A DNA stretch of 64,000 nt from Mesorhizobium ciceri biovar biserrulae WSM1271. GTDB lineage: Bacteria > Pseudomonadota > Alphaproteobacteria > Rhizobiales > Rhizobiaceae. The position numbers were made by a program, and so were the translations under genes. The stretch spans positions 3,371,501-3,435,500 of the forward strand of contig NC_014923.1 of NCBI RefSeq assembly GCF_000185905.1. Direction: 5' to 3'. Of this stretch, positions 15,730 to 24,502 are shown one piece after another (position 1 is the first letter of the stretch; each line of letters begins with the position of its first letter). The notes under the pieces were generated by a model that was given only the letters and a program-made list of their open reading frames with translations, was not told where the DNA came from and searched no databases.

Positions 15730-16326
15730 ATGTCGCTTGACGCTTTCCTTGCCCTGCTTGTCTACGCCTTGGTGACCTCGATCACGCCGGGGCCGAACAA
15801 TCTCATGCTTCTGGCATCGGGCGTGAATTTCGGCATCGTCAGAACCGTTCCGCACATGCTTGGCATCAGCATGGGTTTCCTCGTGCTGCTGCTTGCCGTC
15901 GGTCTTGGCCTTGGCGCTGTGTTGACGGCGTTTCCGGCGCTGCATACCGCGCTCAAGATCGCCGGCGGCGCCTATCTTCTGTACCTCGCCTGGAAGATCG
16001 CCATGTCGCGCACGCTGACCGGCAAGGGCGAGACGAAGGCGCGGCCGATGCGCTTCATCGAGGCGGCTGCATTCCAGTGGGTCAATCCCAAGGCGTGGGT
16101 GATGGCGATCACCGCCATGGCCGTCTATGCCAATGCCGAGCACCCGTTCCTGTCGGTGGTGTTGATCGCTGTGGCCTTCACCGTCGTCAATTTGCCGAGC
16201 GTCTCGGTGTGGGCTGGGTTCGGCACCGCGCTGCGCGGTTTCCTGTCGGACCCGGTACGGCTGAAATGGTTCAACATCGCCATGGGCGTGCTGCTGGCGG
16301 CGACGCTTTGGCCGATGCTCAAATAG
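15730..16326 (+). CDS. LysE/RhtB-family amino acid exporter
   Basis: 198 aa, about six membrane segments. The family start motif is clear (TSITPGPNNLMLLASGVNFGI), as is the mid-protein FQWVNPKAWVMAITA. Such carriers export amino acids or homoserine lactones from the cytosol; the substrate cannot be told from sequence. It follows ilvBN in the same orientation with a hairpin between, so co-transcription is uncertain. A GGGGAGG ribosome site precedes ATG 15730. Confidence 0.88.
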   Translation: MSLDAFLALLVYALVTSITPGPNNLMLLASGVNFGIVRTVPHMLGISMGFLVLLLAVGLGLGAVLTAFPALHTALKIAGGAYLLYLAWKIAMSRTLTGKGETKARPMRFIEAAAFQWVNPKAWVMAITAMAVYANAEHPFLSVVLIAVAFTVVNLPSVSVWAGFGTALRGFLSDPVRLKWFNIAMGVLLAATLWPMLK

Positions 16327-16405
16327 GTCGAGACGCGCACATTCTGGTCGTCTCAGGCCGGAAGGCGATGGCTCGCAAGCCGTCGGATGGGGATTCAGCC
16401 CGTGT

Positions 16406-16429
16406 TGCACATCCATTGTGCAGTGCACA
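16406..16429 (+). promoter_or_regulatory. array of TGCACA half-sites upstream of the RND operon
   Basis: TGCACA (16406-16411), TGTGCA (16417-16422) and TGCACA (16424-16429) alternate in orientation; the last two form a perfect odd palindrome about G16423. It sits in the 247-bp gap between the LysE gene and the RND efflux genes and may be an operator. No regulator gene is adjacent. Confidence 0.3.
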
Positions 16430-16573
16430 TTAAATCTTCGTAATGCCGTGTTTTGGCCCTTTTCCGACAAAGGCGCGTCCTATCTATTCGGCGAAATCGC
16501 GGCAACGGGCCGTGATTTGCGCTAGAGTAGAACCATCGGACCACGACGTGTCGGGTGGAGAGGGCCTTTGACC

Positions 16574-17848
16574 ATGCGTGGAAAAGTCGTTCTTTCGTTG
16601 CTTGCCGTCGCCTGTGCGGGCGCGGCCTGGCTCTATGTGTCTCCGGACGCGCTGAGCAAGGCTCAGCAGCTCATCGGCGCAAAGCAGGTCGCTGCCGCGG
16701 ACAAATCGGCAACCGGCAAGCCGGCAGCGGGCGACAAGGCGGCAGGTGGCGGCGGTGCCGCCCGCTCGGCTTCCATCCTCTCGGCCGTCGCCTCGACAGC
16801 CGATTTCCCGATCCGGCGTTATGCGATCGGCTTCGTCTCGTCTCCCGCCGTCGTCAACATCAACGCGCGGGTGTCCAGCCAGATCGTCTCGATCGACGTC
16901 AAGGATGGGCAGATGGTCAGGGTCGGCGACGTTCTGTTCTCGCTCGATGACCGGGCGCTGAAGGCGCAGCTTGCCAAGGATCAAGCGGCGCTCGCCAAGG
17001 ATCAGGCGATGCTCGCCAGCTCGCAGTCCGATCTCCAGCGCGCCAAGGATCTGGTTGCCAAGCAGGCCGGCACGCAGCAGACCTACGACCAGGCCGTCGC
17101 CGCGCAGAAGGCTGCCGCTGCGACCGTTGACGCCGACAAGGCGACAATCGACGCCGACAATGTCCAGCTTGGCTTCGCCACGATCACGGCGCCGATTTCC
17201 GGCAGGCTGGGTGCGGTCAGCGTCGCCGTCGGCGATCTCGTCACCGTCAGCAATGGCAACAGCAGCACGGCGACCCCGCTGGTGACCATCACCCAGATGG
17301 ACCCGCTGCAGGTCAACTTCAATCTGCCGGAAAGCAATCTCGCCCTGCTGCACAAGGCGCTTGCCAATCCGCAGCAGGGCGCGGTGACACTGACCAAGGA
17401 TGGTGACCCGACGCCGATCGGCAAGGGCACGCTCGATTTCGTCGACTCCAGCGTCGACACCGCGTCGGGCACTATCGCGACGCGGGCAAGTATTCCCAAT
17501 GCCGACCTTTCGCTATGGCCCGGCCAGTATGTGAATGTCGTGCTCGACGCCGGCATCATGCCGCAGATGACATCGGTTCCTACCGTCGCCGTGCAGCCAA
17601 GCCAGAAGGGCCCGTTCGTCTATGTGGTCAAGCCGGACAACACCGTCGAGATGCGGCCGGTGCAGGTGGCGCTGACCGAAGGCGACAACAGCGCCATCAG
17701 CCAGGGGCTGAAAAGCGGTGAGAAGGTTGTCACCGAGGGCCAGACACGGCTGAAGGACGGCGCCGCGGTGCATGAAGGCAAGACCACGGCGGGTGCCGCC
17801 GCGCCCAAGGTGGCCGAGGCGACCAGGGCCGGCGAGGCCGCCCAATGA
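16574..17848 (+). CDS. RND efflux periplasmic adaptor subunit
   Basis: 424 aa. A membrane-fusion protein of the HlyD/AcrA type: an N-terminal membrane anchor (VVLSLLAVACAGAAWLYV), an Ala/Lys/Gly-rich linker to ~65, a lipoyl half-motif (VVNINARVSSQIVSIDVKDG), a long Ala/Lys/Gln-rich alpha-hairpin (~125-195), the second lipoyl half (ATITAPISGRLG) and a beta-barrel domain. It joins the inner-membrane pump encoded next (ATGA overlap) to an outer-membrane channel not encoded here. ATG 16574 was chosen because GGAGAGG lies about 10 bp upstream; a TTG six bases earlier is less likely. Confidence 0.9.
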   Translation: MRGKVVLSLLAVACAGAAWLYVSPDALSKAQQLIGAKQVAAADKSATGKPAAGDKAAGGGGAARSASILSAVASTADFPIRRYAIGFVSSPAVVNINARVSSQIVSIDVKDGQMVRVGDVLFSLDDRALKAQLAKDQAALAKDQAMLASSQSDLQRAKDLVAKQAGTQQTYDQAVAAQKAAAATVDADKATIDADNVQLGFATITAPISGRLGAVSVAVGDLVTVSNGNSSTATPLVTITQMDPLQVNFNLPESNLALLHKALANPQQGAVTLTKDGDPTPIGKGTLDFVDSSVDTASGTIATRASIPNADLSLWPGQYVNVVLDAGIMPQMTSVPTVAVQPSQKGPFVYVVKPDNTVEMRPVQVALTEGDNSAISQGLKSGEKVVTEGQTRLKDGAAVHEGKTTAGAAAPKVAEATRAGEAAQ

Positions 17849-20800
17849 TTTCCGAATTCTGCATACGCCGGCCCGTCGCCACCCTTCTGATGTCGTTCGC
17901 CCTCGTGCTGGGCGGGCTGTTCGCCTACAAGTTCCTGCCGGTGGCCGCACTGCCCAGCGCCGAATTCCCGGTGGTCAACGTCTCGGCCTCGCTGCCCGGC
18001 GCCTCGCCGGAAACCATGGCGACATCGGTGGCGACGCCGCTGATCAAGCAGTTCGCCACCATCGCCGGCATCGATTCGATCTCGACCACCAACTCGCTTG
18101 GCCAGACCTCGATCGCCATCCAGTTCGTGCTCAACCGCGACATCGACGCGGCGGCGGCCGACGTGCAGGCGGCGATCGCGCGCACGCAGAAATCATTGCC
18201 GCCGCAGATGACGGCGCCGCCGAGCTATCGCAAGGTCAATCCGGCCGACGCGCCGATCCTTTTGATGTCGCTGGTCAGCGACACGGTTCCGCTGACCGAC
18301 CTCGATGCGTTCGCGGAAAACGTCATCTCGCCGTCGCTGTCGACCATTGACGGCGTGGCGCAGGTCTCGATCTTCGGCCAGCAGAAATACGCGGTGCGCA
18401 TCCAGATCGACCCGACCGCGCTTGCCGCACGCGGCATCTCGATCGATCAGCTGCAGGCGGCGGTTGCCTCGGCCAACAGCAACACGCCGCTCGGCGTGCT
18501 CCAGAACGACAAGCAGCAGCTCACCATCACCGCCAACACGCAGCTGACCGACGCCGCCGGTTTCTCCAACATCATCATCGCCACCAAAAACGGTCACCCG
18601 GTACGGCTGGGCGAGGTGACCCGCGTGGTCGATTCGGTGCAGACGACGACGACCGCAAGTTGGTACGACGGTACGCGCGCGATCATCATGGCCGTGCAGC
18701 GCCAGCCCGACGCCAACACTGTCGACGTCGTCGACAAGGTCAAGGCGATGCTGCCGTCCTTCAAGGACCAGATGCCGGCCGCCGCCGACATCAAGCTGCT
18801 TAACGACCGCTCCAGTTCGATCCGGCAGGCGGTCAGCGACGTGCAGTTCACGCTGCTGCTCACCATTGCCCTGGTCATCATGGTGATCTTCGTGTTCCTG
18901 CGCCGGGTGACGGCGACAATCATCCCGGCCGTGGCGGTGCCGATCTCGCTGATCGCCACGCTCGGCGCGATGTTCCTGTTCGGCTTTTCCATCGACAACA
19001 TCTCGCTGATGGGCCTGACGCTGGCGGTCGGCCTCGTCGTCGACGACGCCATCGTGATGCTTGAAAACATCTTCCGCCACATGGAGGAGGACGGGCTGTC
19101 GGCCTTCGACGCCTCGCTGAAGGGCGCGCGCGAAATCGGCTTCACCATCATCTCGATCTCGATCTCGCTGGTGGCGGTTTTCATCCCCGTGCTGCTGATG
19201 GGCGGCGTCATCGGGCGCATCTTCAACGAGTTCGCCGTGGTGGTGACGGTCGCCATCCTGGCGTCGATGTTCGTGTCGCTGACGCTGACGCCGATGCTGT
19301 GCTCGCGGCTGCTGTCGGTGACCAAAGCCGACCGCGACAAGCATGGCCCCGGCCACAAGCAGGACCTCGTCACGCGCGGCTACGACAGGGTCTTGAGCTT
19401 CTGCCTGCGGCACACCTTCCTGGTGTTCCTCGTCTTCGTCGGCACCGCGGCAGCGTCGGTGTGGCTGATCCAGACTTCGCCGAAGGGTTTCTTCCCGCAG
19501 GAGGACATCGGCCAGATATCGGTGACCACCATCGCACGTCAGGACATCTCTTTCGACGCCATGTCCAGGCTGCAAGGACAGGTCGCCAGCGTCTTCTCGC
19601 ATTCGCCCTATGTCGACCATGTGGCGTGGTCGGCGGGCAGCGGCAACAATGCGCTCAACCAGGGGCAGCTCTTCGTCCAGCTCAAGGGCAAGGACCAGCG
19701 CCCCGATATCGAGAAGGTGCTTGCGGATCTGCGCAAGCAACTGGCCGGCGTGGCGGGCATCGAGACCTACATGCAGCCGGTCCAGAATTTGAGGCTGGGC
19801 TCGCGGTCGTCCGCAAGCGCCTACCAGCTCGTGGTTCAGGGCCTTGATACCGGCCTCACCGATATTTGGGCGCAGAAACTGAACGACGCGATGGCGGCCG
19901 ACCATGCGAACTTCACCGACGTCACCAGCGACCTGCAGAACAATGCGCTGCAGGCGACGCTGGTGGTGGATCGCGACAAGGCCGCCCAACTCGGTATCGA
20001 TACCGACACGTTGCGCTCCGCCCTCTATGGCGGGTTCGGCACCGACCAGGTTTCGACCATCTTCGGTTCGGCCGACAGCTATGAAGTCATCACCGAGCTC
20101 GATCCCAAGATCGAGTGGTCGCCCGAGCGGATGCTGGCCATCCAGATGAGGACGGCGAGCGGCAGTCTTGTTCCGCTCGGCGCCTTCGCCCGCGTCGATC
20201 GCACGGCCGGCGCCCTGACCGTCAACCAGCTCGGCCAGCTTCCAGCCGTGACCATCTCCTACAATCTGCCGCAGGGCGTGGCGCTGGGCGACAGCGTGAC
20301 GCGCATCAATGCGCTGAAAGAGCAGATCGGCATGCCGACGGTGATCTCGACGACCTTTGCCGGCACGGCCAAGACCTTCCAGGATTCGCTGGCCAACCAG
20401 GGTTTTCTGGTCGGCGGCGCAATCCTGACCATCTACATCGTGCTCGGCATCCTCTACGAAAGCTTCATCCACCCGCTGACCATCCTCACCGGCCTGCCAT
20501 CGGCCGTACTGGGAGCGGTCGTTGCGCTGCGCTTCGCCGGCATGGATCTGTCGGTCATCGCGGTGATCGGCATCCTGATGCTGATCGGCATCGTCAAGAA
20601 GAACGGCATCATGATGGTCGATGTCGCGCTCGAACTGCGACGAGAAGGCATGTCGGCGACCGAGTCGATCCACAAGGCCTGCCTGATGCGCTTCAGGCCG
20701 ATCATGATGACGACGCTGGCGGCACTCATGGGCACATTCCCGATTGCGCTCGGCACCGGCGCCAGCGCCGAACTGCGCCAGCCGCTGGGCGTTGCCGTTG

Positions 20801-21006
20801 TCGGCGGCCTGCTTGCCTCGCAGGCACTGACCCTGTTCGTGACGCCGGTGATCTATGTCTACATGGAGAATTTCTCGGGCTGGCTGGTCGGGCTTTGGTC
20901 GAAGCGCAAGGGCGAGCCGGGCTCGGTCGAAGCGGGGGATCAGCCCTCGCTGTTCAAGCCCAGGGAAGACATGCTGCCCGAGCCGCAGCGGGCGGCCGCC
21001 GAATAG
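17845..21006 (+). CDS. RND multidrug efflux transporter permease
   Basis: 1053 aa, AcrB/MexF/MdtB class (HAE-1). The N-terminus ISEFCIRRPVATLLMSFALVLGG is typical, with two large periplasmic loops and twelve membrane segments. The proton-relay region in TM4 reads GLVVDDAIVMLENIFRHMEE, with the paired Asp residues, and the second half has MLIGIVKKNGIMMVDVALE. It should expel lipophilic compounds by proton antiport. The partner adaptor is upstream and overlapping; no TolC-like gene or dedicated regulator is adjacent. The substrate is unknown. Confidence 0.94.
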   Translation: MISEFCIRRPVATLLMSFALVLGGLFAYKFLPVAALPSAEFPVVNVSASLPGASPETMATSVATPLIKQFATIAGIDSISTTNSLGQTSIAIQFVLNRDIDAAAADVQAAIARTQKSLPPQMTAPPSYRKVNPADAPILLMSLVSDTVPLTDLDAFAENVISPSLSTIDGVAQVSIFGQQKYAVRIQIDPTALAARGISIDQLQAAVASANSNTPLGVLQNDKQQLTITANTQLTDAAGFSNIIIATKNGHPVRLGEVTRVVDSVQTTTTASWYDGTRAIIMAVQRQPDANTVDVVDKVKAMLPSFKDQMPAAADIKLLNDRSSSIRQAVSDVQFTLLLTIALVIMVIFVFLRRVTATIIPAVAVPISLIATLGAMFLFGFSIDNISLMGLTLAVGLVVDDAIVMLENIFRHMEEDGLSAFDASLKGAREIGFTIISISISLVAVFIPVLLMGGVIGRIFNEFAVVVTVAILASMFVSLTLTPMLCSRLLSVTKADRDKHGPGHKQDLVTRGYDRVLSFCLRHTFLVFLVFVGTAAASVWLIQTSPKGFFPQEDIGQISVTTIARQDISFDAMSRLQGQVASVFSHSPYVDHVAWSAGSGNNALNQGQLFVQLKGKDQRPDIEKVLADLRKQLAGVAGIETYMQPVQNLRLGSRSSASAYQLVVQGLDTGLTDIWAQKLNDAMAADHANFTDVTSDLQNNALQATLVVDRDKAAQLGIDTDTLRSALYGGFGTDQVSTIFGSADSYEVITELDPKIEWSPERMLAIQMRTASGSLVPLGAFARVDRTAGALTVNQLGQLPAVTISYNLPQGVALGDSVTRINALKEQIGMPTVISTTFAGTAKTFQDSLANQGFLVGGAILTIYIVLGILYESFIHPLTILTGLPSAVLGAVVALRFAGMDLSVIAVIGILMLIGIVKKNGIMMVDVALELRREGMSATESIHKACLMRFRPIMMTTLAALMGTFPIALGTGASAELRQPLGVAVVGGLLASQALTLFVTPVIYVYMENFSGWLVGLWSKRKGEPGSVEAGDQPSLFKPREDMLPEPQRAAAE

Positions 21007-21085
21007 GGGGTAGAGCTGGCGCCATGTGCCGTTGGCCCAAGCCCTCATGCTTGCAGCGGCATCACTGCAAACGTAGTTTGTGGCC

Positions 21086-21691
21086 ATGTCACACGATCAT
21101 GATCACGACAACGAACTCGATCCGTTTGCCGCCCGCGTGCGTGCGCTGGAGACGATCCTCGCCCAGAAGGGTCTGATCGATCCGGCCGCGATCGACGTCA
21201 TCGTCGACACCTACGAGACGAAGATCGGGCCGCGCAACGGCGCCAGGGTGGTGGCGAAAGCCTGGCGCGATCCAGCCTATGCCGACTGGCTGAAGCGCGA
21301 TGCGACGGCGGCGATCGGCTCGCTAAGCTATACCGGCCGCCAGGGCGAGCACATGCAGGCGGTGTTCAACACGCAGGACACCCATAATCTCGTCGTCTGC
21401 ACGCTGTGCTCCTGCTATCCATGGTCGGTGCTTGGCCTGCCGCCGGTCTGGTACAAGGCGCCGCCCTATCGTTCGCGCGCGGTGATCGATCCGCGCGGCG
21501 TGCTGGAAGAGTTCGGGCTGACGCTGCCGGCGGACAAGAAAATCCGCGTCTGGGATTCCACTGCCGAGCTGCGCTATCTCGTCGTGCCGATGCGGCCCGA
21601 GGGTACCGAGGGCTGGAGTGAGGAGCGGCTGGCGGAACTGGTGAGCCGCGATGCGATGATCGGCACCGGCCTGGCGGAACAGCCGGCATGA
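21086..21691 (+). CDS. nthA: nitrile hydratase alpha subunit (cobalt type)
   Basis: 201 aa. Nitrile hydratase hydrates nitriles to amides. The metal claw CTLCSC (Cys105, Cys108, Cys110) is in VVCTLCSCYPWSVLGLPP; threonine after the first cysteine marks the cobalt class (iron enzymes have CSLCSC). Two of these cysteines are normally oxidised after translation. The N-terminus is His/Asp-rich (MSHDHDHDNE). ATG 21086 is preferred to a GTG two codons earlier. It overlaps the beta subunit gene by 4 bp. Confidence 0.94.
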   Translation: MSHDHDHDNELDPFAARVRALETILAQKGLIDPAAIDVIVDTYETKIGPRNGARVVAKAWRDPAYADWLKRDATAAIGSLSYTGRQGEHMQAVFNTQDTHNLVVCTLCSCYPWSVLGLPPVWYKAPPYRSRAVIDPRGVLEEFGLTLPADKKIRVWDSTAELRYLVVPMRPEGTEGWSEERLAELVSRDAMIGTGLAEQPA

Positions 21692-22347
21692 ACGGGCCGC
21701 AGGATCTCGGCGGACTGATGGGGTTCGGCTCGGTCGCGCCGGAAAAGGACGAACCCTATTTCCATGCCGCGTGGGAAAGGCGGGCGCTCGGCGTGACGCT
21801 GACTGCCGGCGCCATGGGCGCCTGGAACATCGACGAGAGCCGGCATGCACGGGAAGCGCTGCATCCGGCTGTCTACTATTCATCGAGCTACTACGAGATA
21901 TGGATCAAGGCGCTGGAGGTGCTGTTAAAGCGCCATGGCTTCGTCAGCCAGCGCGATCTCGAAGCGGGCAAGGCAGTCGATCCAGCAGCGACTCCCAAGA
22001 GGGTGCTGAAGGCGGAAAACGTGCCCGCGGTGTTGGCCAAGGGCAGCCCTTGCGACCGGCCGGTGGCGCAAGCGGCGCGGTTCAAGGCGGGCGACGCCGT
22101 GCGGACCAAAAACTTCAACCCGACCGGCCACACGCGGCTGCCGCGCTACGCACGCGGCAAGCACGGCGTGATCGAGGCGGTGCACGACGGTTTTGTTTTT
22201 CCCGACAGCAACGCGCATGGACACGGCGAAAATCCGCAATGGGTCTACACCGTGGTTTTCGAAGGATCGGAGATCTGGGGCGAGGGGGCCGACCCGACGC
22301 TACGCGTGTCGATAGACGCCTGGGAGAGCTATCTTGAGCCGGCGTGA
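21688..22347 (+). CDS. nthB: nitrile hydratase beta subunit
   Basis: 219 aa. It pairs with the alpha subunit to form the active site. The family start MNGPQDLGGLMGFGSVAPEKDEPYFHAAWE is clear, the centre has SYYEIWIKALEVLL, and the C-terminal SH3-like part holds FKAGDAVRTKNFNPTGHTRLPRYARGKHGVIEA. It starts inside the last codons of the alpha gene (ATGA), and its own end overlaps the accessory gene, so the three are tightly coupled. Confidence 0.94.
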   Translation: MNGPQDLGGLMGFGSVAPEKDEPYFHAAWERRALGVTLTAGAMGAWNIDESRHAREALHPAVYYSSSYYEIWIKALEVLLKRHGFVSQRDLEAGKAVDPAATPKRVLKAENVPAVLAKGSPCDRPVAQAARFKAGDAVRTKNFNPTGHTRLPRYARGKHGVIEAVHDGFVFPDSNAHGHGENPQWVYTVVFEGSEIWGEGADPTLRVSIDAWESYLEPA

Positions 22348-22681
22348 AGAACTGCCGCCAGGTTTCGACGAGCCGGTGTTCGCCGAGCCGTGGCAGGCCG
22401 AGGCCTTCGCCATGACGGTGGCGCTGCACGACAAGGGCCTGTTTTCGTGGAGCGAGTGGGCGCAGGCGCTGTCGAGCGAAGTGAAAAGACCGGGCGCCGC
22501 AGCGGACGGCCATGATTATTACGAACATTGGCTGGCGGCACTGGAAAGCCTGCTTGCCTCGAAGGGACTGGCTGCCAAGTCGGATGTCGACGCGATGGCT
22601 GAGGCCTGGGAGCGCGCGGCACATGCCACCCCGCACGGCAAGCCGATCCTGCTGGAGAACGATCCCCAGCGGATTCGATAA
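22334..22681 (+). CDS. nitrile hydratase accessory protein (activator)
   Basis: 115 aa. It resembles the N-terminal part of the beta subunit (FDEPVFAEPWQAEAFAMTVALHDKGLFSWSEWAQALS, then DYYEHWLAALESLL), as do the known activators that deliver cobalt by swapping subunits with alpha. It starts with TTG 22334, preceded by GGGAGAG, and overlaps the beta gene by 14 bp. No aldoxime dehydratase or amidase gene is adjacent, so the source of the nitrile and the fate of the amide are not shown here. Confidence 0.85.
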   Translation: MSRREELPPGFDEPVFAEPWQAEAFAMTVALHDKGLFSWSEWAQALSSEVKRPGAAADGHDYYEHWLAALESLLASKGLAAKSDVDAMAEAWERAAHATPHGKPILLENDPQRIR

Positions 22682-22825
22682 GGTCTGGGGTGAGCTTGTA
22701 TGTTCCCTTTACGTTCTTGTCCGTGCCTGATAGCTTGACCCGTCGGCGGCACTGAAGCGTCCCGGCGCATCGATGATGATGGCGGCTGTCTTGTCTTTCC
22801 CTTGCGAATCCGGTCTCTCGCGCTG

Positions 22826-23953
22826 ATGGAATTCTCTCCCCAACAGGACGAGGCGCTGCAAGCGGTTGCCCGCTGGCTCAAGACCGGCCAGCCGCAGCTG
22901 TTCCGTCTGTTCGGCTATGCCGGCACCGGCAAGACGACGCTGGCGCGCTATTTCGCCGAACATGTCGACGGCCAGGTGCAGTTCGCCGCCTTCACCGGCA
23001 AGGCCGCGCAAGTTCTGCGCTCCAAGGGGGCGGTCAACGCCCGCACCATCCATTCGCTGATCTATCGGCCGAAGGGCGAGGAATCGGTGGCCGACGAGGT
23101 CACCGGCAAGACCTCGATGTCGCCGACTTTTTCGCTCAACCGGCAGAGCCCCATCTCGCGGGCCAAGCTGGTCGTCATCGACGAATGTTCGATGGTCGAC
23201 GAGCAACTCGGCCGCGACCTGATGAGTTTCGGCACGCCGATCCTGGTGCTCGGCGACCCCGGCCAGCTGCCGCCGATCTCGGGCGGCGGCTTCTTCACCG
23301 ACCATGAGCCCGATTTCCTGCTCACCGAAATCCACCGGCAGGCGCGCGACAATCCGATCCTGCGGCTGGCGCTCGATGTGCGCGAGGGCCGCGAGTTCAT
23401 GCGTGGCGACTATGGCACGGCGCAGGTGATCGGCAAGGAAGACGTTACCCAGGAACTGGTGCTGAAGGCGGACCAGGTGCTGGTCGGCACCAATCGCACG
23501 CGGCGCCGCTACAATCAGCGGCTGCGCGAGCTCAAGGGCTTCAACGCCGATTATCCGCAAGCCGGCGACAAGCTGGTCTGCCTGCGCAACGATCCGGCAA
23601 AGGGCCTGCTCAACGGCTCGCTGTGGAAGGTGATGACATCGTCGCGCGAGACGGTGAAGCCCGGCATCAACCTTCTGGTGTCGCCGGAAGAGGACGATCC
23701 GGATCGCGGCGTCGCCAAGATCAAGCTGCTCAAGGCGGCGTTCGAGGATCCGGACGCCGATATCCCCTGGCAGCAGAAGAAGCGCTTCGACGATTTCGAC
23801 TATGGCTACGCGCTGACCGTGCACAAGGCGCAGGGCTCACAGTGGAACGAGATCGTGCTGTTCGATGAAAGCTGGGCCTTCAAGGAAACCCGCCAGCGCT
23901 GGCTCTACACCGCCATCACGCGGGCGGCCGAGCGGCTGACGATCGTCAGGTAG
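22826..23953 (+). CDS. RecD/TraA-like ATP-dependent DNA helicase
   Basis: 375 aa. A superfamily 1B helicase reduced to its motor domains: Walker A GYAGTGKTT (residues ~30-38), Walker B VVIDECSMVDE, GDPGQLPPI (motif III region), EIHRQARDNPI, and the UvrD-like C-terminal YGYALTVHKAQGSQW and LYTAITRAAERL motifs. It resembles phage Dda and stand-alone RecD-like helicases common in alphaproteobacteria; its cellular role is not established. ATG 22826 (MEFSPQQDEAL) fits the family start. It converges on and overlaps the STAS gene by 8 bp. Confidence 0.9.
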   Translation: MEFSPQQDEALQAVARWLKTGQPQLFRLFGYAGTGKTTLARYFAEHVDGQVQFAAFTGKAAQVLRSKGAVNARTIHSLIYRPKGEESVADEVTGKTSMSPTFSLNRQSPISRAKLVVIDECSMVDEQLGRDLMSFGTPILVLGDPGQLPPISGGGFFTDHEPDFLLTEIHRQARDNPILRLALDVREGREFMRGDYGTAQVIGKEDVTQELVLKADQVLVGTNRTRRRYNQRLRELKGFNADYPQAGDKLVCLRNDPAKGLLNGSLWKVMTSSRETVKPGINLLVSPEEDDPDRGVAKIKLLKAAFEDPDADIPWQQKKRFDDFDYGYALTVHKAQGSQWNEIVLFDESWAFKETRQRWLYTAITRAAERLTIVR

Positions 23954-24368
23954 GGGCGCCGGATGCTGTTGCCCCGATAGGCTGTGCGGCAAGCCATTGC
24001 CAGGCGGCAGCCTCGTCCTCCGTCCTGAAATGCCTGATTTCGATGGGTGGTGAGGACGGCAGAAAGCGTTGTGCGTCCGCTATCCAGTCCGGTTCGCCGA
24101 TCGTCGCGCAACGGTCGACATGTTCCAATGCATGAATGGCGCCCTGCTTCAGGGTCTCGTCAGCGATGTCGGCCCAGTCGACGCCGTCGTGGTCGACGAG
24201 GCGCACCAGCACATCGACGCGCGGATGCAGGGCGTAGGCTGCCTCCAGCAATCCGAAAAGATTTTCACCATCGGCCGCGGAAACGTGCCCGACGACATCG
24301 ATGGCGAAAAGGTCGTCACGGCTGGTCTCGATACGGCGGATTGCCGGCACCTCATCAAGAAAATTCAT
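23946..24368 (-). CDS. STAS/SpoIIAA-like protein
   Basis: 140 aa. It resembles the SpoIIAA-like (CRAL-TRIO/STAS) family: an ~120-residue alpha/beta unit with IDVVGHVSAADGENLFGLLEAAYALHPRVDVLVRLVDHDGVDW and a C-terminal RHFRTEDEAAAWQWLA, typical of this family. The usual proposal is lipid or small-ligand binding; the function here is unknown. ATG 24368 has a GGGAAAGG ribosome site; upstream in-frame codons would run through the 21-bp tandem repeat and are unlikely to be coding. It is divergent from pdxJ. Confidence 0.8.
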   Translation of the reverse strand: MNFLDEVPAIRRIETSRDDLFAIDVVGHVSAADGENLFGLLEAAYALHPRVDVLVRLVDHDGVDWADIADETLKQGAIHALEHVDRCATIGEPDWIADAQRFLPSSPPIEIRHFRTEDEAAAWQWLAAQPIGATASGAPT

Positions 24369-24423
24369 CGGCGCTACCTTTCCCCGCTGGTTCATCAGGC
24401 TTGGAACACCCGAAACCCCCAGT

Positions 24424-24465
24424 CTGTTCCCACCAAAGGCATTACTGTTCCCGCCAAAGGCATTA
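24424..24465. repeat. two exact-adjacent 21-bp tandem repeats upstream of pdxJ
   Basis: Units 24424-24444 and 24445-24465 differ at one base (CTGTTCCC[A/G]CC, then AAAGGCATTA). 21 bp is two helical turns, so the units would present the same face to a bound protein. They lie between the STAS gene (start 24368, minus) and pdxJ (start 24503, plus), the right place for an operator. Confidence 0.6.
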
Positions 24466-24502
24466 TAGGTGGGCGCGTCTAACGATTTCCGAGGCCACCC
24501 GC

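Noticed and set aside
18193..21087. A 964-codon open frame antisense to the RND permease
   Set aside because: It is His/Arg/Asp/Gln-rich with no domain and arises from the codon bias of the GC-rich permease gene on the other strand.
21086..22681. Nitrile hydratase genes as functionally linked to the cobalt/cobalamin cluster
   Set aside because: Both use cobalt, but they are about 19 kb apart with many unrelated genes between and no shared regulatory signal was seen.
24424..24465. Short direct repeats as a possible CRISPR remnant
   Set aside because: The units are directly adjacent with no spacers and no cas genes are present.
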